Counted from the first letter of the stretch, positions 16,338 to 25,470 are shown. The stretch: DNA of 64,000 nt from Sorangium cellulosum (GCF_004135735.1 NZ_CP012670.1:9309501-9373500); one strand, 5' to 3'. The notes: generated by a model not told the origin, from the sequence alone. Made by a program: numbers and translations.

Positions 16338-17828
16338 ATGGCTGAGCCCGGTTGCCCGTACGCCTCCCGCTCCGCCCGAGGTGTGTCGGCTCAGGCGAGG
16401 CACGGTTCAGGGGCGAGCGCGGCCGTCCGGCGCCACGTCGCCTCCACCTCGCTGGCCGTCCTGATCGCTGTCCTGCCGCTCGGATGCAAGAAGAAGGAAA
16501 AGCAAGAGCCCATCAACGTCCCGCCGCCCCCGGGCGCGGCGTCCTCGGATGAGCTGACCACCGCGGTCGGCCCGGCGCGTGGGCTCAGCTCGACGCTCGC
16601 GCCGACGTCGACCCGATGGAAACGGGTGTTCGTGCTCGACGACAAGCGGGCCGTCGTGGCAGGCGAGACGGAGGACGAGGCGATCGCGCTCGTGACGGAG
16701 AATGCGGGCAGGACCTGGCGCTCGCTCCGGCGCCCGCGCGACGGGTGGTCTGCCTGGTCGGTCGGCGCGGACGGATCCATCGTGCTCGCCGTGGGCTCGC
16801 GCGCCCCCGGGCGCTCGAAGGACGCGGACAGCGCTGCGTTGCCCCCCGCAGAGGAGCCGATCAACCTCTTCTTCGCGCCGTCGGAGGCTGCCGATCTCCT
16901 GGCGCCGTCACCGGTCCCCCTCCCCGAGCTCGACCGCGGGGCGACACCGCCGGTGGATTCCGTACCCGCGGTGCTGTCTGCCGAGAGCGCGGCGCTGCTC
17001 ATCTCACCAAAACCCCGACGCGCCGCCCTCGTCCACGCGGGGCCACCTGGCGCCACGCCGGCTCCGCCGGTCCCGCTCCCGCCGCAAGAACAGGCGCTGC
17101 CCATCCCGTATGGCCGGCCACCAGCGCTCCTGTCCGTGCGCGGACGCAACCTCCTCACGCGGCCCGTACCCGCACCGGGAAAGCCGCTCGAGGCGCCCCG
17201 GACCGTCGCCGGGCTCGTGATGACCCCGGCGGCGACGGCCGCGCTCTCCGCGTCCCCAGCCTGCGATTTCGGAGAATGGTCGATCCAGATCGTCCCCCAG
17301 CCGCCCGACAAGAGCGCTGTGGTCGCCATCTCCGCGGCACGGACAGCCGTGCTGAAGCTCCCCGCGAAAGCCGCCCCCCTGGCCACGGTCGGCTGTGGCG
17401 CCGACCGGATCACGGTCGATGTCATCGCGCCCACAGGCGGAGAGCCCACGCTCGCGGCATGCGACCTCAAGGGCGCTTGCGTCCTCGCGGAGAAGCAGCC
17501 CTTTCACCCCTGGATCGAGCCGCATGAGCGGTCCGTCGCCTCGGCCCCCACACGCGAGGGGGTCGCGGCCGTGCTGACCGCCCGCGCCGCAGCGCGATGG
17601 GGGCTCTACATCGCGCTCTCGCCATCGCCTGAATCGGGCAAGCTCTACGAGGTCCCCAGGGTGATCGGCGAAGGCCAAGGCGAGCGCGGCCGTATCGATC
17701 TCGGCGCGCTCCTCTCCTTCGGCGATCGCCTCCTGATGCTCCTCCAGGCCGACGTTACCGGGACATCACGTCGCGGCTGGTATGTCACGGTTTCCGAGGA
17801 TAGCGGGCTCACCTGGAGCCCGCCCTGA
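16338..17828 (+). CDS. Predicted lipoprotein with Asp-box (BNR-type) repeats
   Basis: A 496-residue protein whose signal ends at the lipobox LPLGC followed by KKKEK. Two Asp-boxes of the form S/T-x-D/N-x-G-x-T-W are visible: TENAGRTW near residue 116 and SEDSGLTW at the extreme C terminus. This suggests an incomplete beta-propeller interrupted by a Pro-rich region (about 160-290). Such repeats occur in sialidases and many non-enzymatic surface proteins; no catalytic residues are identifiable. Likely co-transcribed with the SUMF1-fold lipoprotein. Confidence 0.7.
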   Translation: MAEPGCPYASRSARGVSAQARHGSGASAAVRRHVASTSLAVLIAVLPLGCKKKEKQEPINVPPPPGAASSDELTTAVGPARGLSSTLAPTSTRWKRVFVLDDKRAVVAGETEDEAIALVTENAGRTWRSLRRPRDGWSAWSVGADGSIVLAVGSRAPGRSKDADSAALPPAEEPINLFFAPSEAADLLAPSPVPLPELDRGATPPVDSVPAVLSAESAALLISPKPRRAALVHAGPPGATPAPPVPLPPQEQALPIPYGRPPALLSVRGRNLLTRPVPAPGKPLEAPRTVAGLVMTPAATAALSASPACDFGEWSIQIVPQPPDKSAVVAISAARTAVLKLPAKAAPLATVGCGADRITVDVIAPTGGEPTLAACDLKGACVLAEKQPFHPWIEPHERSVASAPTREGVAAVLTARAAARWGLYIALSPSPESGKLYEVPRVIGEGQGERGRIDLGALLSFGDRLLMLLQADVTGTSRRGWYVTVSEDSGLTWSPP

Positions 17829-17929
17829 GCTCCGTCTGGAACGGGATAGCCATTCCAAACGCGGCGCGTCAGCCTGGCGATCTACCAATGTGACCGATCT
17901 GACCATGACGCGCACAATGGTTTCCAGCC

Positions 17930-18496
17930 TTACTTCGTGGGAGCAGCGGCCGGAGCGACGCGCTTGCGTCCCTTGACGTTCGGCTTCTTCGCCGGCGTCG
18001 GCCCGGCCGCGTTCTTACGTGCGTTCGCGCTCGCCTGCTCGGCGGTCTTCGCGTCACCCGCATAGCGAGCGAACCGCCGGTCTCCTCCCTGGAAGATCCG
18101 CTTCTCCAGCTTGAGCTCCTTCAGCGCTGCGGCTGCGCGCGTCTGCGGGATGCCCGCCTGCTTCGCCACCTCGCTCGCGCTCAGGCCAGAGCTCGCTTTG
18201 ACGATGCGCTCGACGGCCTCCAGCGTCTCCTGCCGCTCCGCCGAGGCAGCGGGCGACTTGCGCGGGCGACCAGGCCGGCGCTTCGGCGCGGCGCCGCGCT
18301 TGGCCGCGACGGACGACGGTTTGGACTGGGCCGCTCCAGCACGGGCGCGCGCGCGGTTGCGGCGCGGCGCGGGAGGAACCAACGGCGTCTCCCCCGTCAC
18401 GGCGCCCAGCTGATTCTTGACGAGCGCGAGGATCGCCTCGTCCGGCATCTTCCGCACGAGGTTTACAATCTGCTGTGAAAAGGCGTCCGTTGCCAT
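17930..18496 (-). CDS. DNA-binding protein with AT-hook and winged-helix domain
   Basis: 188 residues. An N-terminal helix region (FSQQIVNLVRKMPDEAILALVKNQLG) is followed by a basic linker with an AT-hook-like RRPGRPRK (about residues 73-80), a winged-helix region (ETLEAVERIVKASSGLSASEVAKQAG..AAAALKELKLEKRIF, about 89-135) and a Lys/Ala-rich tail. The layout suits a nucleoid-associated or regulatory protein. It converges on the Asp-box lipoprotein gene. A sigma70-like promoter lies about 45 bp upstream. Confidence 0.7.
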   Translation of the reverse strand: MATDAFSQQIVNLVRKMPDEAILALVKNQLGAVTGETPLVPPAPRRNRARARAGAAQSKPSSVAAKRGAAPKRRPGRPRKSPAASAERQETLEAVERIVKASSGLSASEVAKQAGIPQTRAAAALKELKLEKRIFQGGDRRFARYAGDAKTAEQASANARKNAAGPTPAKKPNVKGRKRVAPAAAPTK

Positions 18497-18539
18497 GTGC
18501 TCTCCCTCGTCGCCGAATCCAGCTCGGCGGTTGGATACG

Positions 18540-18567
18540 ACTATGCCGTTGCCACTTGCCTGGTCAA
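18540..18567 (-). promoter_or_regulatory. Candidate sigma70-type promoter for the AT-hook protein gene
   Basis: On the minus strand TTGACC (18567-18562) and CATAGT (18545-18540) are separated by 16 bp and lie about 45 bp before the ATG at 18496. Matches are 5/6 and 4/6 to the consensus. Prediction only. Confidence 0.4.
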
Positions 18568-19471
18568 GCGAATTGAGGACACAGGACCGTCTTTTCTTTC
18601 ATTGGGCGCTGCGGGCGGGCTCAATCGGAGAGCACATTTGGACGGCCACGAACGGCTGGGCTGCTTTGCTCGACAGGCGCCGAGCGTTGAAAGGGGCCCG
18701 CGAGCCGCGATTGATAGCCGAGACCCCTCCCCCGCGCAGGACGGCCCGCCCGCGCCAATTCCCTCTCGCTCCCCGCTCACGATGCACTGCGGCAATGGCT
18801 CTCTCGGGTGCTCGCGGCGCCGGTCGGGCAAGCGCTGTATGGGACCGAGCGGCTCCGCTCCCTCGATCCAAGCTCCCGTCGCGGGCGGCAATGCGAGCGC
18901 GCGTACAGCGGGCCGCGAGGCCCATCGCCCCAGGGCACGGCGCGCCCACCGCAACCATTGAAGCATCCTGCGCAGACGCGAGCGCCTGGCGACCCCACAC
19001 AGGCGCCCAGCGCGTGGCTACATTGCACGCCCTGGGCGCACGACTGGCCTGCAGGGGCGTCATAGGATACCGCGTCGCAGATGGGGCGATGCGCGGGGCC
19101 TTCGCGGGGGGCGCCCGCGGGGACAGTCGACTCGAGAGCGCCGGGAGGGGGCCGGCTGCATCGTCGACATCGAGAGCCCTTCGCGCGTCACGCTCCTCGG
19201 CGGCGCTCAGCCATCGACCCGGCGCTCTCATGCCTGGCGGGCGGCTCCCCTGCACGTACGTCCTCTACAATACATTTCGCCTGCGCCAGCCGCGCGGGTG
19301 GCACGGTCCCGGCCAGCTCGACCTCGACTTCTGCAAACGCCTTCCTCTCCATTCTACTCCACGAGACCCGCCTGCGCCGACCCGGCCGGCTCCGGTCGAG
19401 GGGCCAGCCGAGATGGGTCAGTCGCCGACAATCGGTTGACAGGCACATCCCCCTCGGAGAACGATGCGCTC
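18568..19471. other. Long apparently non-coding gap
   Basis: About 900 bp between the divergent AT-hook gene and the methyltransferase gene. Open frames on both strands lack recognisable domains or ribosome-binding sites. A TTGACA at 19436-19441 is near the methyltransferase start but no good -10 is seen. I can identify nothing else here; it may hold decayed sequence or a small RNA. Confidence 0.4.
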
Positions 19472-20137
19472 ATGCCGCTGGTGCGCGTGCTCGAGCCCGA
19501 GGTCATGGATACCCACGACGACGCGCTCGCCTATGACAGCATGGACCACGCCGCCGTCAACGCGGCGTTCTGCGATGATCTCCTCGCCCAGGCCCCCGAT
19601 CTCGCATACGCCCTCGACGTCGGCACAGGGACGTGCCTGTTGCCGATCGAGCTTTGCAAGCGCGTGGCCACGGCGCGGATCAAGGCGATCGACCTCGCGG
19701 CGTCGATGCTCGATGTCGGGCGCGGCCACGTCGAGCAGGCAGGGCTCACCGGCGCCATCACGCTCGCGCTCGCGGACGCCAAGGCGCTGGCCGAGCCGGA
19801 CAAGACATTCTCGGCTGTCCTCTCGAACAGCATCGTCCACCACATCCCGGAGCCCACGTCGGCGCTGCGCGAGATGCTCCGCGTCCTCCGGCCCGGCGGT
19901 CTCCTGTTCGTGCGAGATCTCGTGCGTCCGGAGGATGAGGCCTCGGTCGCCGCCCTCGTCCAGAGGTATGCAGCGAACGATACCGCGTACCAGCGGACCC
20001 TGTTCGACGCGTCGCTGCGGGCTGCGCTCTCGCTGGACGAGGTGCGGGAGATGCTGCGCTCACTCCAGGTTCCCCCCGAATGCGCGCAGAAGACGAGCGA
20101 TCGGCACTGGACCCTGGCGTTCCGCAGGCCATCCTGA
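19472..20137 (+). CDS. Class I SAM-dependent methyltransferase
   Basis: 221 residues from the ATG at 19472. Motif I is ALDVGTGTCLLPIEL, an acidic residue follows in IKAIDLAASML, and the post-motifs are LSNSIVHHIPEP and LRPGGLLFVRDLVRP, all typical of the Rossmann methyltransferase fold. The N terminus (RVLEPEVMDTHDDALAYDSM) matches a recurrent family of uncharacterised methyltransferases. The substrate cannot be inferred from neighbours. An upstream start at 19298 in the same frame is less likely because the added residues are unlike the family. Confidence 0.85.
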   Translation: MPLVRVLEPEVMDTHDDALAYDSMDHAAVNAAFCDDLLAQAPDLAYALDVGTGTCLLPIELCKRVATARIKAIDLAASMLDVGRGHVEQAGLTGAITLALADAKALAEPDKTFSAVLSNSIVHHIPEPTSALREMLRVLRPGGLLFVRDLVRPEDEASVAALVQRYAANDTAYQRTLFDASLRAALSLDEVREMLRSLQVPPECAQKTSDRHWTLAFRRPS

Positions 20138-20218
20138 GCGGCAGCGGCTGTCCCGCCGCCGCGCGGGACCGCGAAAATCGACGCGACGGCCAGCCCGGCA
20201 CGTAATAAAAGCGTCCGC

Positions 20219-20848
20219 GTGAATCCCCCCGGAACGAGAGCTCGCCGGGCGCGCGGTGGCGTCCGCGCGCTCCTCCTGCCCGTCGCCTTCGCCCTGCTCG
20301 CAGGGTGCGAGGAAGGTCCGCCGCGCCCGAGCCAACCGGAGCGGCCCGAGCCGCCAGCGCCTCCGCCGAGCGCCGCCGTCGCAGCGCCGCCCGCGACCGG
20401 ATCGGCCGCCGCCGGGGCGAATGGCGCCAGCGCGTCGGCCGTCGCGGTCGGCGCGACGGATGCCGCGCCCTGGCAGGGCACCTGGGAGGGAAGCTACGAC
20501 GCCAGAAAAGGAAGCGTCGTGCTACCCCCCAAGGTCAAGGACGTCGTGCGCAAGAAGGACGACGGGAAGCTGGCCACCGGCAAAGGGACGGTGACGTTGA
20601 CCATCGAGCCGAGCGGTGAGCTGAAGGGCAAAGCGAAGGGAGCGCTCGGCGACGCGAGCCTCGTCGGCAAGACGGAGGACGGCATGGTCCGCGCCTCGGT
20701 CTTCCCCGACGATCCTCGCGCGCCGAACGCAATGACCGGCATCCTGGTCGGCAAGCTGAAGGGAGAGGTGATCGAGGGGGAGCTCCGGGTGACCGGGCCC
20801 GACGCCATGCTGGTGCGCGAGTCGCCCGTGACGCTGCGAAAGCGATGA
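20219..20848 (+). CDS. Predicted lipoprotein, unknown function
   Basis: 209 residues from a GTG. The signal peptide ends in LLAGC. A Pro/Ala-rich spacer (about residues 37-80) precedes a beta-rich domain of about 125 residues beginning WQGTWEGSYDARKG and alternating Gly/Thr/Lys strands (GKGTVTLTIEPSGELKGKAKG), suggestive of a small barrel or lipocalin-like fold. No catalytic motif is seen. It converges on phoH. Confidence 0.65.
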   Translation: MNPPGTRARRARGGVRALLLPVAFALLAGCEEGPPRPSQPERPEPPAPPPSAAVAAPPATGSAAAGANGASASAVAVGATDAAPWQGTWEGSYDARKGSVVLPPKVKDVVRKKDDGKLATGKGTVTLTIEPSGELKGKAKGALGDASLVGKTEDGMVRASVFPDDPRAPNAMTGILVGKLKGEVIEGELRVTGPDAMLVRESPVTLRKR

Positions 20849-20897
20849 GCCGCACGGCTGGCGAGGGCGCCGGCGCCCCGTCCAGCCGCCGCTCGAG

Positions 20898-21998
20898 TCA
20901 GCTCCTTCCGCCGGCCGAGCCCAGCCCCCCCGCGGGCGCCTGCCCCGGCGGCGCGGCCTCGGCGTCCCCGCCCGCGCCGCCGCGCGCGCCGCGCACCGCC
21001 TCGCTCCGTCGCTCCTCGCGCTGGCGGGCCACCTCGGCGTCCCGCTTCTCGTACGCCACGATGATCCGCTGCACGAGCGGGTGGCGCACGACGTCGACCT
21101 CCGAGAAGGAGCACATCGCGATCCCCTCGATGCCCGCGAGCAGCTCGCGCGCCTCCGCGAGGCCGCTGCGCGCGCCGTGCGGGAGATCGACCTGCGTGAC
21201 GTCGCCCGTCACCACGGCGCGGGACGCGTACCCGAGGCGCGTGAGGAACATGCGCATCTGATCGCTCGTCGCGTTCTGCGCTTCGTCGAGGATGACGAAG
21301 CAGTCGTTGAGCGTGCGGCCGCGCATGAACGCCAGTGGCGCGACCTCGATCTGACCGCGCGCCACGAGGCCCTGCGCCTTGTCGGCATCCATCATGTCGT
21401 GGAGCGCGTCGTACAGCGGGCGCAGGTACGGATTCACCTTCTCGGCGAGATCGCCGGGCAGGAAGCCGAGCCGCTCTCCCGCCTCGACGGCCGGGCGGGT
21501 CAAGATGATCCGCTTCACCCGGCGCTCGAGCAGCGCGTGGACGGCCATCGCCATCGCGAGGTAGGTCTTCCCCGTGCCGGCCGGGCCGATGCCGAACGTC
21601 ATGTCGTGCGATCGGATCGCCTGGATGTAGCGCTTCTGCGCGAGCCCCTTCGCCGAGATCGGCCGGCGCCGCGCCGAGATGAGGACGACGTCCTCGAACA
21701 GCTCGCGCAGGGTCATCCCGGGGTCGTCCTGCAGCGCCTGCACCCCGCGCACGTAGTCCTGCGGATCGAGGACCATGCCGCTCCTCAGCATCTGAGCGGC
21801 CTCCGCCAGGCACCGCTCGGCGAGCGCGACCTTGTCGGCGTCCCCCGCGAGCCGGATCGTGTTGCCACGGACGCCTGACTCGATCCCGAGCGTGCGCGCG
21901 ATCAGCTTCAGGTGTTCGTTCCCCGGCCCGGCGAGGGCCACGAGGGTGCTGTTGTCGAGCACCTCGACATCCGCCGTGATCCGCACGCTGGTCGTCAT
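20898..21998 (-). CDS. phoH: PhoH-like P-loop ATPase
   Basis: 366 residues from the ATG at 21998 (AAGGA about 8 bases upstream; a start at 22052 is possible but non-conserved). An N-terminal KH-like/PhoH-associated region precedes the helicase-like core with Walker A GPAGTGKTYLAMA, LTRPAVEAGERLGFLPGDL, Walker B FVILDEAQNATSDQM and VTGDVTQVDLP. The last 45 residues are disordered Ala/Gly/Arg-rich. PhoH proteins are linked to RNA metabolism; E. coli phoH is in the Pho regulon. It is divergent from a phosphate-porin-like gene, with a Pho-box-like site between them. Confidence 0.92.
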   Translation of the reverse strand: MTTSVRITADVEVLDNSTLVALAGPGNEHLKLIARTLGIESGVRGNTIRLAGDADKVALAERCLAEAAQMLRSGMVLDPQDYVRGVQALQDDPGMTLRELFEDVVLISARRRPISAKGLAQKRYIQAIRSHDMTFGIGPAGTGKTYLAMAMAVHALLERRVKRIILTRPAVEAGERLGFLPGDLAEKVNPYLRPLYDALHDMMDADKAQGLVARGQIEVAPLAFMRGRTLNDCFVILDEAQNATSDQMRMFLTRLGYASRAVVTGDVTQVDLPHGARSGLAEARELLAGIEGIAMCSFSEVDVVRHPLVQRIIVAYEKRDAEVARQREERRSEAVRGARGGAGGDAEAAPPGQAPAGGLGSAGGRS

Positions 21999-22081
21999 CC
22001 AATCATCCTTCCCGGGCCTTGCCTCGGCGCGTCGTTGCCGCCAGCGCGCCATCCCCGCGACGGGGACCTTGATGTCACCCG

Positions 22082-22097
22082 CAGTCGCATGCGACTG
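22082..22097. promoter_or_regulatory. 16-bp perfect palindrome in the phoH/porin intergenic region
   Basis: CAGTCGCATGCGACTG is a perfect inverted repeat located 85 bp upstream of the phoH ATG and 114 bp upstream of the porin ATG. It could be an operator for a dimeric regulator. Confidence 0.4.
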
Positions 22098-22129
22098 TCC
22101 GGCCCGCTCGCCTCATGACCTACACGAAA

Positions 22130-22147
22130 CTGTGACGTCTCGGTCAT
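22130..22147 (+). promoter_or_regulatory. Pho-box-like direct repeat upstream of the porin gene
   Basis: CTGTGAC-GTCT-CGGTCAT: two 7-bp half-sites resembling CTGTCAT (5/7 and 6/7 matches) separated by exactly 4 bp, as in PhoB boxes. It lies 63 bp before the ATG of a phosphate-selective-porin-like gene and 130 bp before phoH on the other strand. No strong -10 is visible downstream. Confidence 0.45.
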
Positions 22148-22210
22148 CATTCTGCGATTGAGTGCCCGGCGGAATCAAGCGCGCGGGCGGGCCGCGCAAG
22201 GGAGATATGC

Positions 22211-24010
22211 ATGAGGGTAGCTACATCGGCGCTGTTGGGCATGAGTGTCACGCTGTCGGGCCTGTCGGCGCTAGCACAGCCGGGGCCTCAAGGCCCGGCG
22301 CAACCGCCTGCGGCACAGCAGCCTCCGGCCCAGCCGCTCCCGGCCGAACCGCCTGCGGTCCAGCCGCCTGCGGCTGCGGCCCCGGCGCCCGGCGGCGTGG
22401 CCGCCCCGCCCCCCGCCGCCCAGAGCCCCGCGCCGCCCGAGCAGGCGGCGCCGCCCGCGGAGCCGGTACCGCCGCCGCCGCCTCCTCCTGGAACGGCAGC
22501 GGCCATCCCGGCGCCGCCGCCGCCGCCGCAGGTGTTCGCGCCGACCGCCGAGGCCGCCGGCGTGGCGGAGCGGCAGCCGCTCGCCGGCTGGCACGGCAGC
22601 TTCTTCCTCCGGGACGCGAACGACACCTTCCGGCTGTACCCGAAGGGGCGGATGCACCTCGACTTCTACAGCAGCTTCGGCAGCGGGGTCTCGGCGGTGA
22701 GGGCGCAGGACGGCGGGAACGCGCTGCAGCCGCGCTTCTTCGTCCGCCGCGCCCGGCTGGAGCTCGACGGCGAGCTCCTGAAGCGGTGGTCGTTCAAGCT
22801 CGACGTCGACTTCGGCGGCCAGGGGCTCGGCAACGCCAGCGGCAAGAGCCAGACCTCCGCCGCGCCGGCGGGCAGCGCGCCGACCGCCGAGTCGGCCCGC
22901 TTCGCCGCGGTCCAGGGCACGAGCTCGAGCGCCTCGCTCGCCGACGTCTGGCTCAACTACTCGGTCGTCCCGGCGCTGAACTTCATGTTCGGGCAGTTCA
23001 CGTCGCCCTTCTCGATGGAGAACCAGACGAGCAGCAACAGCATCACGTTCATGGAGCGCAACATCGCGGTCCGGAGCTTCGCCCACCCCGAGGGCAAGAG
23101 CATCGGGCTGATGGCCTGGGGCGATCTCGCCGGCAAGGCGCTCTCCTATGGCGTCGGCGTGTTCGGCGGCGACGGGCAGAACCGGACGGGCGTCGACGCC
23201 CCGCCCGATTTCATCGGCCGCGTGGTCGTCCGCCCGTTCAGCGGCGACAAGGAGGCGCTGCTCTCGAAGGCGCAGATCGGCCTCAGCGCGCGCCACGGGG
23301 AGCGCGACCAGGAGTACGTGGGCTACGACTACGCGCCGATCAAGACGGGGCAGGGCTACACGCTGTGGGGCGGCGGCTACAAGGACTCGCTGAGCCGGCA
23401 GATCCACGTCATCCCGTCGGGCGCGCAGAACGCGATCGGCGGGGAGCTCCGGCTGCCCATCAAGCGGGTCGAGCTGCGGGCGGAGGCGTACTACCTCGCG
23501 AACAACACCCGCGAGGCGGTCGAGGGCTATCAGCTCGGCCACACCGAGCGGCTCGGTCAGGTGAGGGGGCTCGGCTACTACGTGCAGCTCTCGGCGTGGC
23601 CGCTGGGCGACGCCTTCGTCACCGGCGACCCCGGGACCAGCCCGCGCCCGGCGAAGGTCGATCTGTCGAAGGACCTCGGGAAGCCGAAATCGGGGCTCGA
23701 GGTCGCCGCGCTCCTCTCGGGGATCAGCGCGACGTACGACGGCGCGTCCCGCGAGGGTGCGTACGACGAGAAGACGCCGGGCGCCGAGGCGGGGCCGGGC
23801 ACCGACCTCTCGGTCATGCAGCTCGGCCTCGCCGCGAACTACTGGCACACGAAGCACGTGCGGCTCAGCGTGAACTACAACGTTTACCTGACGCCGGGCA
23901 GCGGCTCGGCCGACAACCTCCTCAGGGTCCCGGGCAATACCTCGAAGGGAGCGGATCCGGACGCGCACGCGCTGCACGAGCTCGGCACCCGGCTCGGCCT
24001 GTCGTTCTGA
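22211..24010 (+). CDS. Outer-membrane porin, phosphate-selective porin O/P type
   Basis: 599 residues. A signal peptide ends near ALAQPGP, then a long Pro/Ala-rich periplasmic spacer (about 25-105), then a beta-barrel: RLYPKGRMHLDFYSSFG, FFVRRARLELDGELLKRWSF, DVWLNYSVVPALNFMFGQF and SPFSMENQTSSNSITFMER are hallmarks of the OprO/OprP family, and the chain ends GTRLGLSF with a C-terminal Phe as expected for assembly by the BAM complex. GGGAG lies about 7 bases upstream of the ATG. The Pho-box-like site suggests induction by phosphate limitation (inference). Confidence 0.85.
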   Translation: MRVATSALLGMSVTLSGLSALAQPGPQGPAQPPAAQQPPAQPLPAEPPAVQPPAAAAPAPGGVAAPPPAAQSPAPPEQAAPPAEPVPPPPPPPGTAAAIPAPPPPPQVFAPTAEAAGVAERQPLAGWHGSFFLRDANDTFRLYPKGRMHLDFYSSFGSGVSAVRAQDGGNALQPRFFVRRARLELDGELLKRWSFKLDVDFGGQGLGNASGKSQTSAAPAGSAPTAESARFAAVQGTSSSASLADVWLNYSVVPALNFMFGQFTSPFSMENQTSSNSITFMERNIAVRSFAHPEGKSIGLMAWGDLAGKALSYGVGVFGGDGQNRTGVDAPPDFIGRVVVRPFSGDKEALLSKAQIGLSARHGERDQEYVGYDYAPIKTGQGYTLWGGGYKDSLSRQIHVIPSGAQNAIGGELRLPIKRVELRAEAYYLANNTREAVEGYQLGHTERLGQVRGLGYYVQLSAWPLGDAFVTGDPGTSPRPAKVDLSKDLGKPKSGLEVAALLSGISATYDGASREGAYDEKTPGAEAGPGTDLSVMQLGLAANYWHTKHVRLSVNYNVYLTPGSGSADNLLRVPGNTSKGADPDAHALHELGTRLGLSF

Positions 24011-24189
24011 CCCCCGCGCCGTCCCCCCGCCGCGTCCTCCTCCTTCGCCAGCGCGCCGCCTCGATCGTTTGCGCTCCAACGAATTGCGGCGCGGGGCGGC
24101 GCCCGCGCGGCGCGGCGCGCTCTCCCCGGCGCGCGGGCGGCGCGCCTCAATTTTGGCCCAACCCACGTCGGCGGGGTACCGGTCGGCCC

Positions 24190-25470
24190 ATGCGCGAGAT
24201 GCGTCAGTGGATCGCCGTCGGTGCAGCCGTGGGGCTCGTGGCCGTGACCCTCCCCATGCTTCGCGAGCACGACGTGCAGCTCAAGGGGCTGCTCTCCAAA
24301 AAAAAGGTCGCCGGCGGGCCGACGATCACGCGGACCGTGACGCCGCCGCCACTGACGGACCTCGACCTCACGCGCATCGACGACCGAAAGAGCCCGCCGA
24401 CGGCGCCCGCCCACGGCGGCCGCGTCGCGGAGCTGACCCTCGACCCGAAGTACCAGCGCGCGGCGCTCGGCTTCCTGCGCGCGGGCCGCGTGCCGGAGGG
24501 CGCGGTCGTGATGACCGATGTCCGCACCGGGAAGGTGCTGGTCTGGGCGAGCTACGTGGACGAGGGGGCGCTGCACGACGTGGCGGCCGAGGCCACCGCG
24601 CCCTCGGCGAGCGTCTTCAAGATCGTGACCGGCACCGCGCTCATCGAGGCCGGCCTGAGCCCGAGCACCAAGCAGTGCTACTCGGGCGGTGAGCACTCGA
24701 TCCGGCCGATCGACATGATCGACAACAAGCGGCGCGACAAGTACTGCGCGACGCTCACGCAGGCGATGGGCCGGAGCATCAACACGGTGTTCGCGCGGCT
24801 CGCCGCCAGGAACCTCGATCAGGAGAAGCTCGGCGCCGTGGCCACGAGGCTCGGCTGGGCCCAGGACACGCCGTTCGACGTGAAGGTCGCGGAGAGCACG
24901 ATCTCGCTGCCGGAGGACGAGCTCGGCTTCGCGCGGACCGCGGCGGGCTTCTGGAATACCACGCTGTCGCCGTTCCAGGGCGCGAACCTGGCGACCATCG
25001 TCGCCAACGGCGGCGAGATGCTCCGGCTCCACATCGTCTCGAGCGTCAAGGACGAGGCCGGCGAGATCTACCAGGGGCCGACCGAGCGGCAGGTCCTCAA
25101 GCGGGTGATGGAGGAGAGCACCGCCAGCGCGGTGACCACCATGATGGAGGCGACGGTGAACAACGGCACGAGCTACCGCTCGTTCCACGATCGCAACGGG
25201 CGCGCCTACCTGCCGGACATCCGCGTCGCCGGCAAGACGGGGACGCTCACGAGGAAGCCCGAGGGGCCCTTCTACACCTGGTTCGTCGGCTTCGCCCCGA
25301 GCCGGAAGCCGGAGGTCGCCATCTCGGTGATGGTCGCCAACGGCGCGAAGTGGCGGGTGAAAGCGACCAACGTCGCGTGCGACATGCTCCGCACCTACTT
25401 CGCGGACCAGGGCGCGCCCGGCGTGAGCGATCCCAACGGCCGGACCGGCGCGAAGGCTCGCCGTCGATGA
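24190..25470 (+). CDS. Penicillin-binding transpeptidase-domain protein
   Basis: 426 residues. One N-terminal transmembrane helix (WIAVGAAVGLVAVTLPML) anchors a periplasmic domain with the three active-site motifs: SxxK in APSASVFKIVTG, SxN in GRSINTVF and KTG in RVAGKTGT. No transglycosylase domain and no recognisable class B dimerisation module precede the catalytic domain, so this is a minimal transpeptidase. Peptidoglycan cross-linking is the likely role; a beta-lactamase-like or sporulation-specific role cannot be excluded. The frame is open far upstream but the ATG at 24190 gives the natural membrane anchor. Confidence 0.85.
   Translation: MREMRQWIAVGAAVGLVAVTLPMLREHDVQLKGLLSKKKVAGGPTITRTVTPPPLTDLDLTRIDDRKSPPTAPAHGGRVAELTLDPKYQRAALGFLRAGRVPEGAVVMTDVRTGKVLVWASYVDEGALHDVAAEATAPSASVFKIVTGTALIEAGLSPSTKQCYSGGEHSIRPIDMIDNKRRDKYCATLTQAMGRSINTVFARLAARNLDQEKLGAVATRLGWAQDTPFDVKVAESTISLPEDELGFARTAAGFWNTTLSPFQGANLATIVANGGEMLRLHIVSSVKDEAGEIYQGPTERQVLKRVMEESTASAVTTMMEATVNNGTSYRSFHDRNGRAYLPDIRVAGKTGTLTRKPEGPFYTWFVGFAPSRKPEVAISVMVANGAKWRVKATNVACDMLRTYFADQGAPGVSDPNGRTGAKARRR

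Noticed and set aside
19298..19471. Extended N terminus for the methyltransferase
   Set aside because: The extra residues are Pro/Arg/Ala-rich and unlike the family; the ATG at 19472 fits the conserved start region.
22162..24189. Very long plus-strand frame (22162-25470) as one giant protein
   Set aside because: Its first two thirds is out of frame with a clear porin gene; only the last part encodes the transpeptidase.
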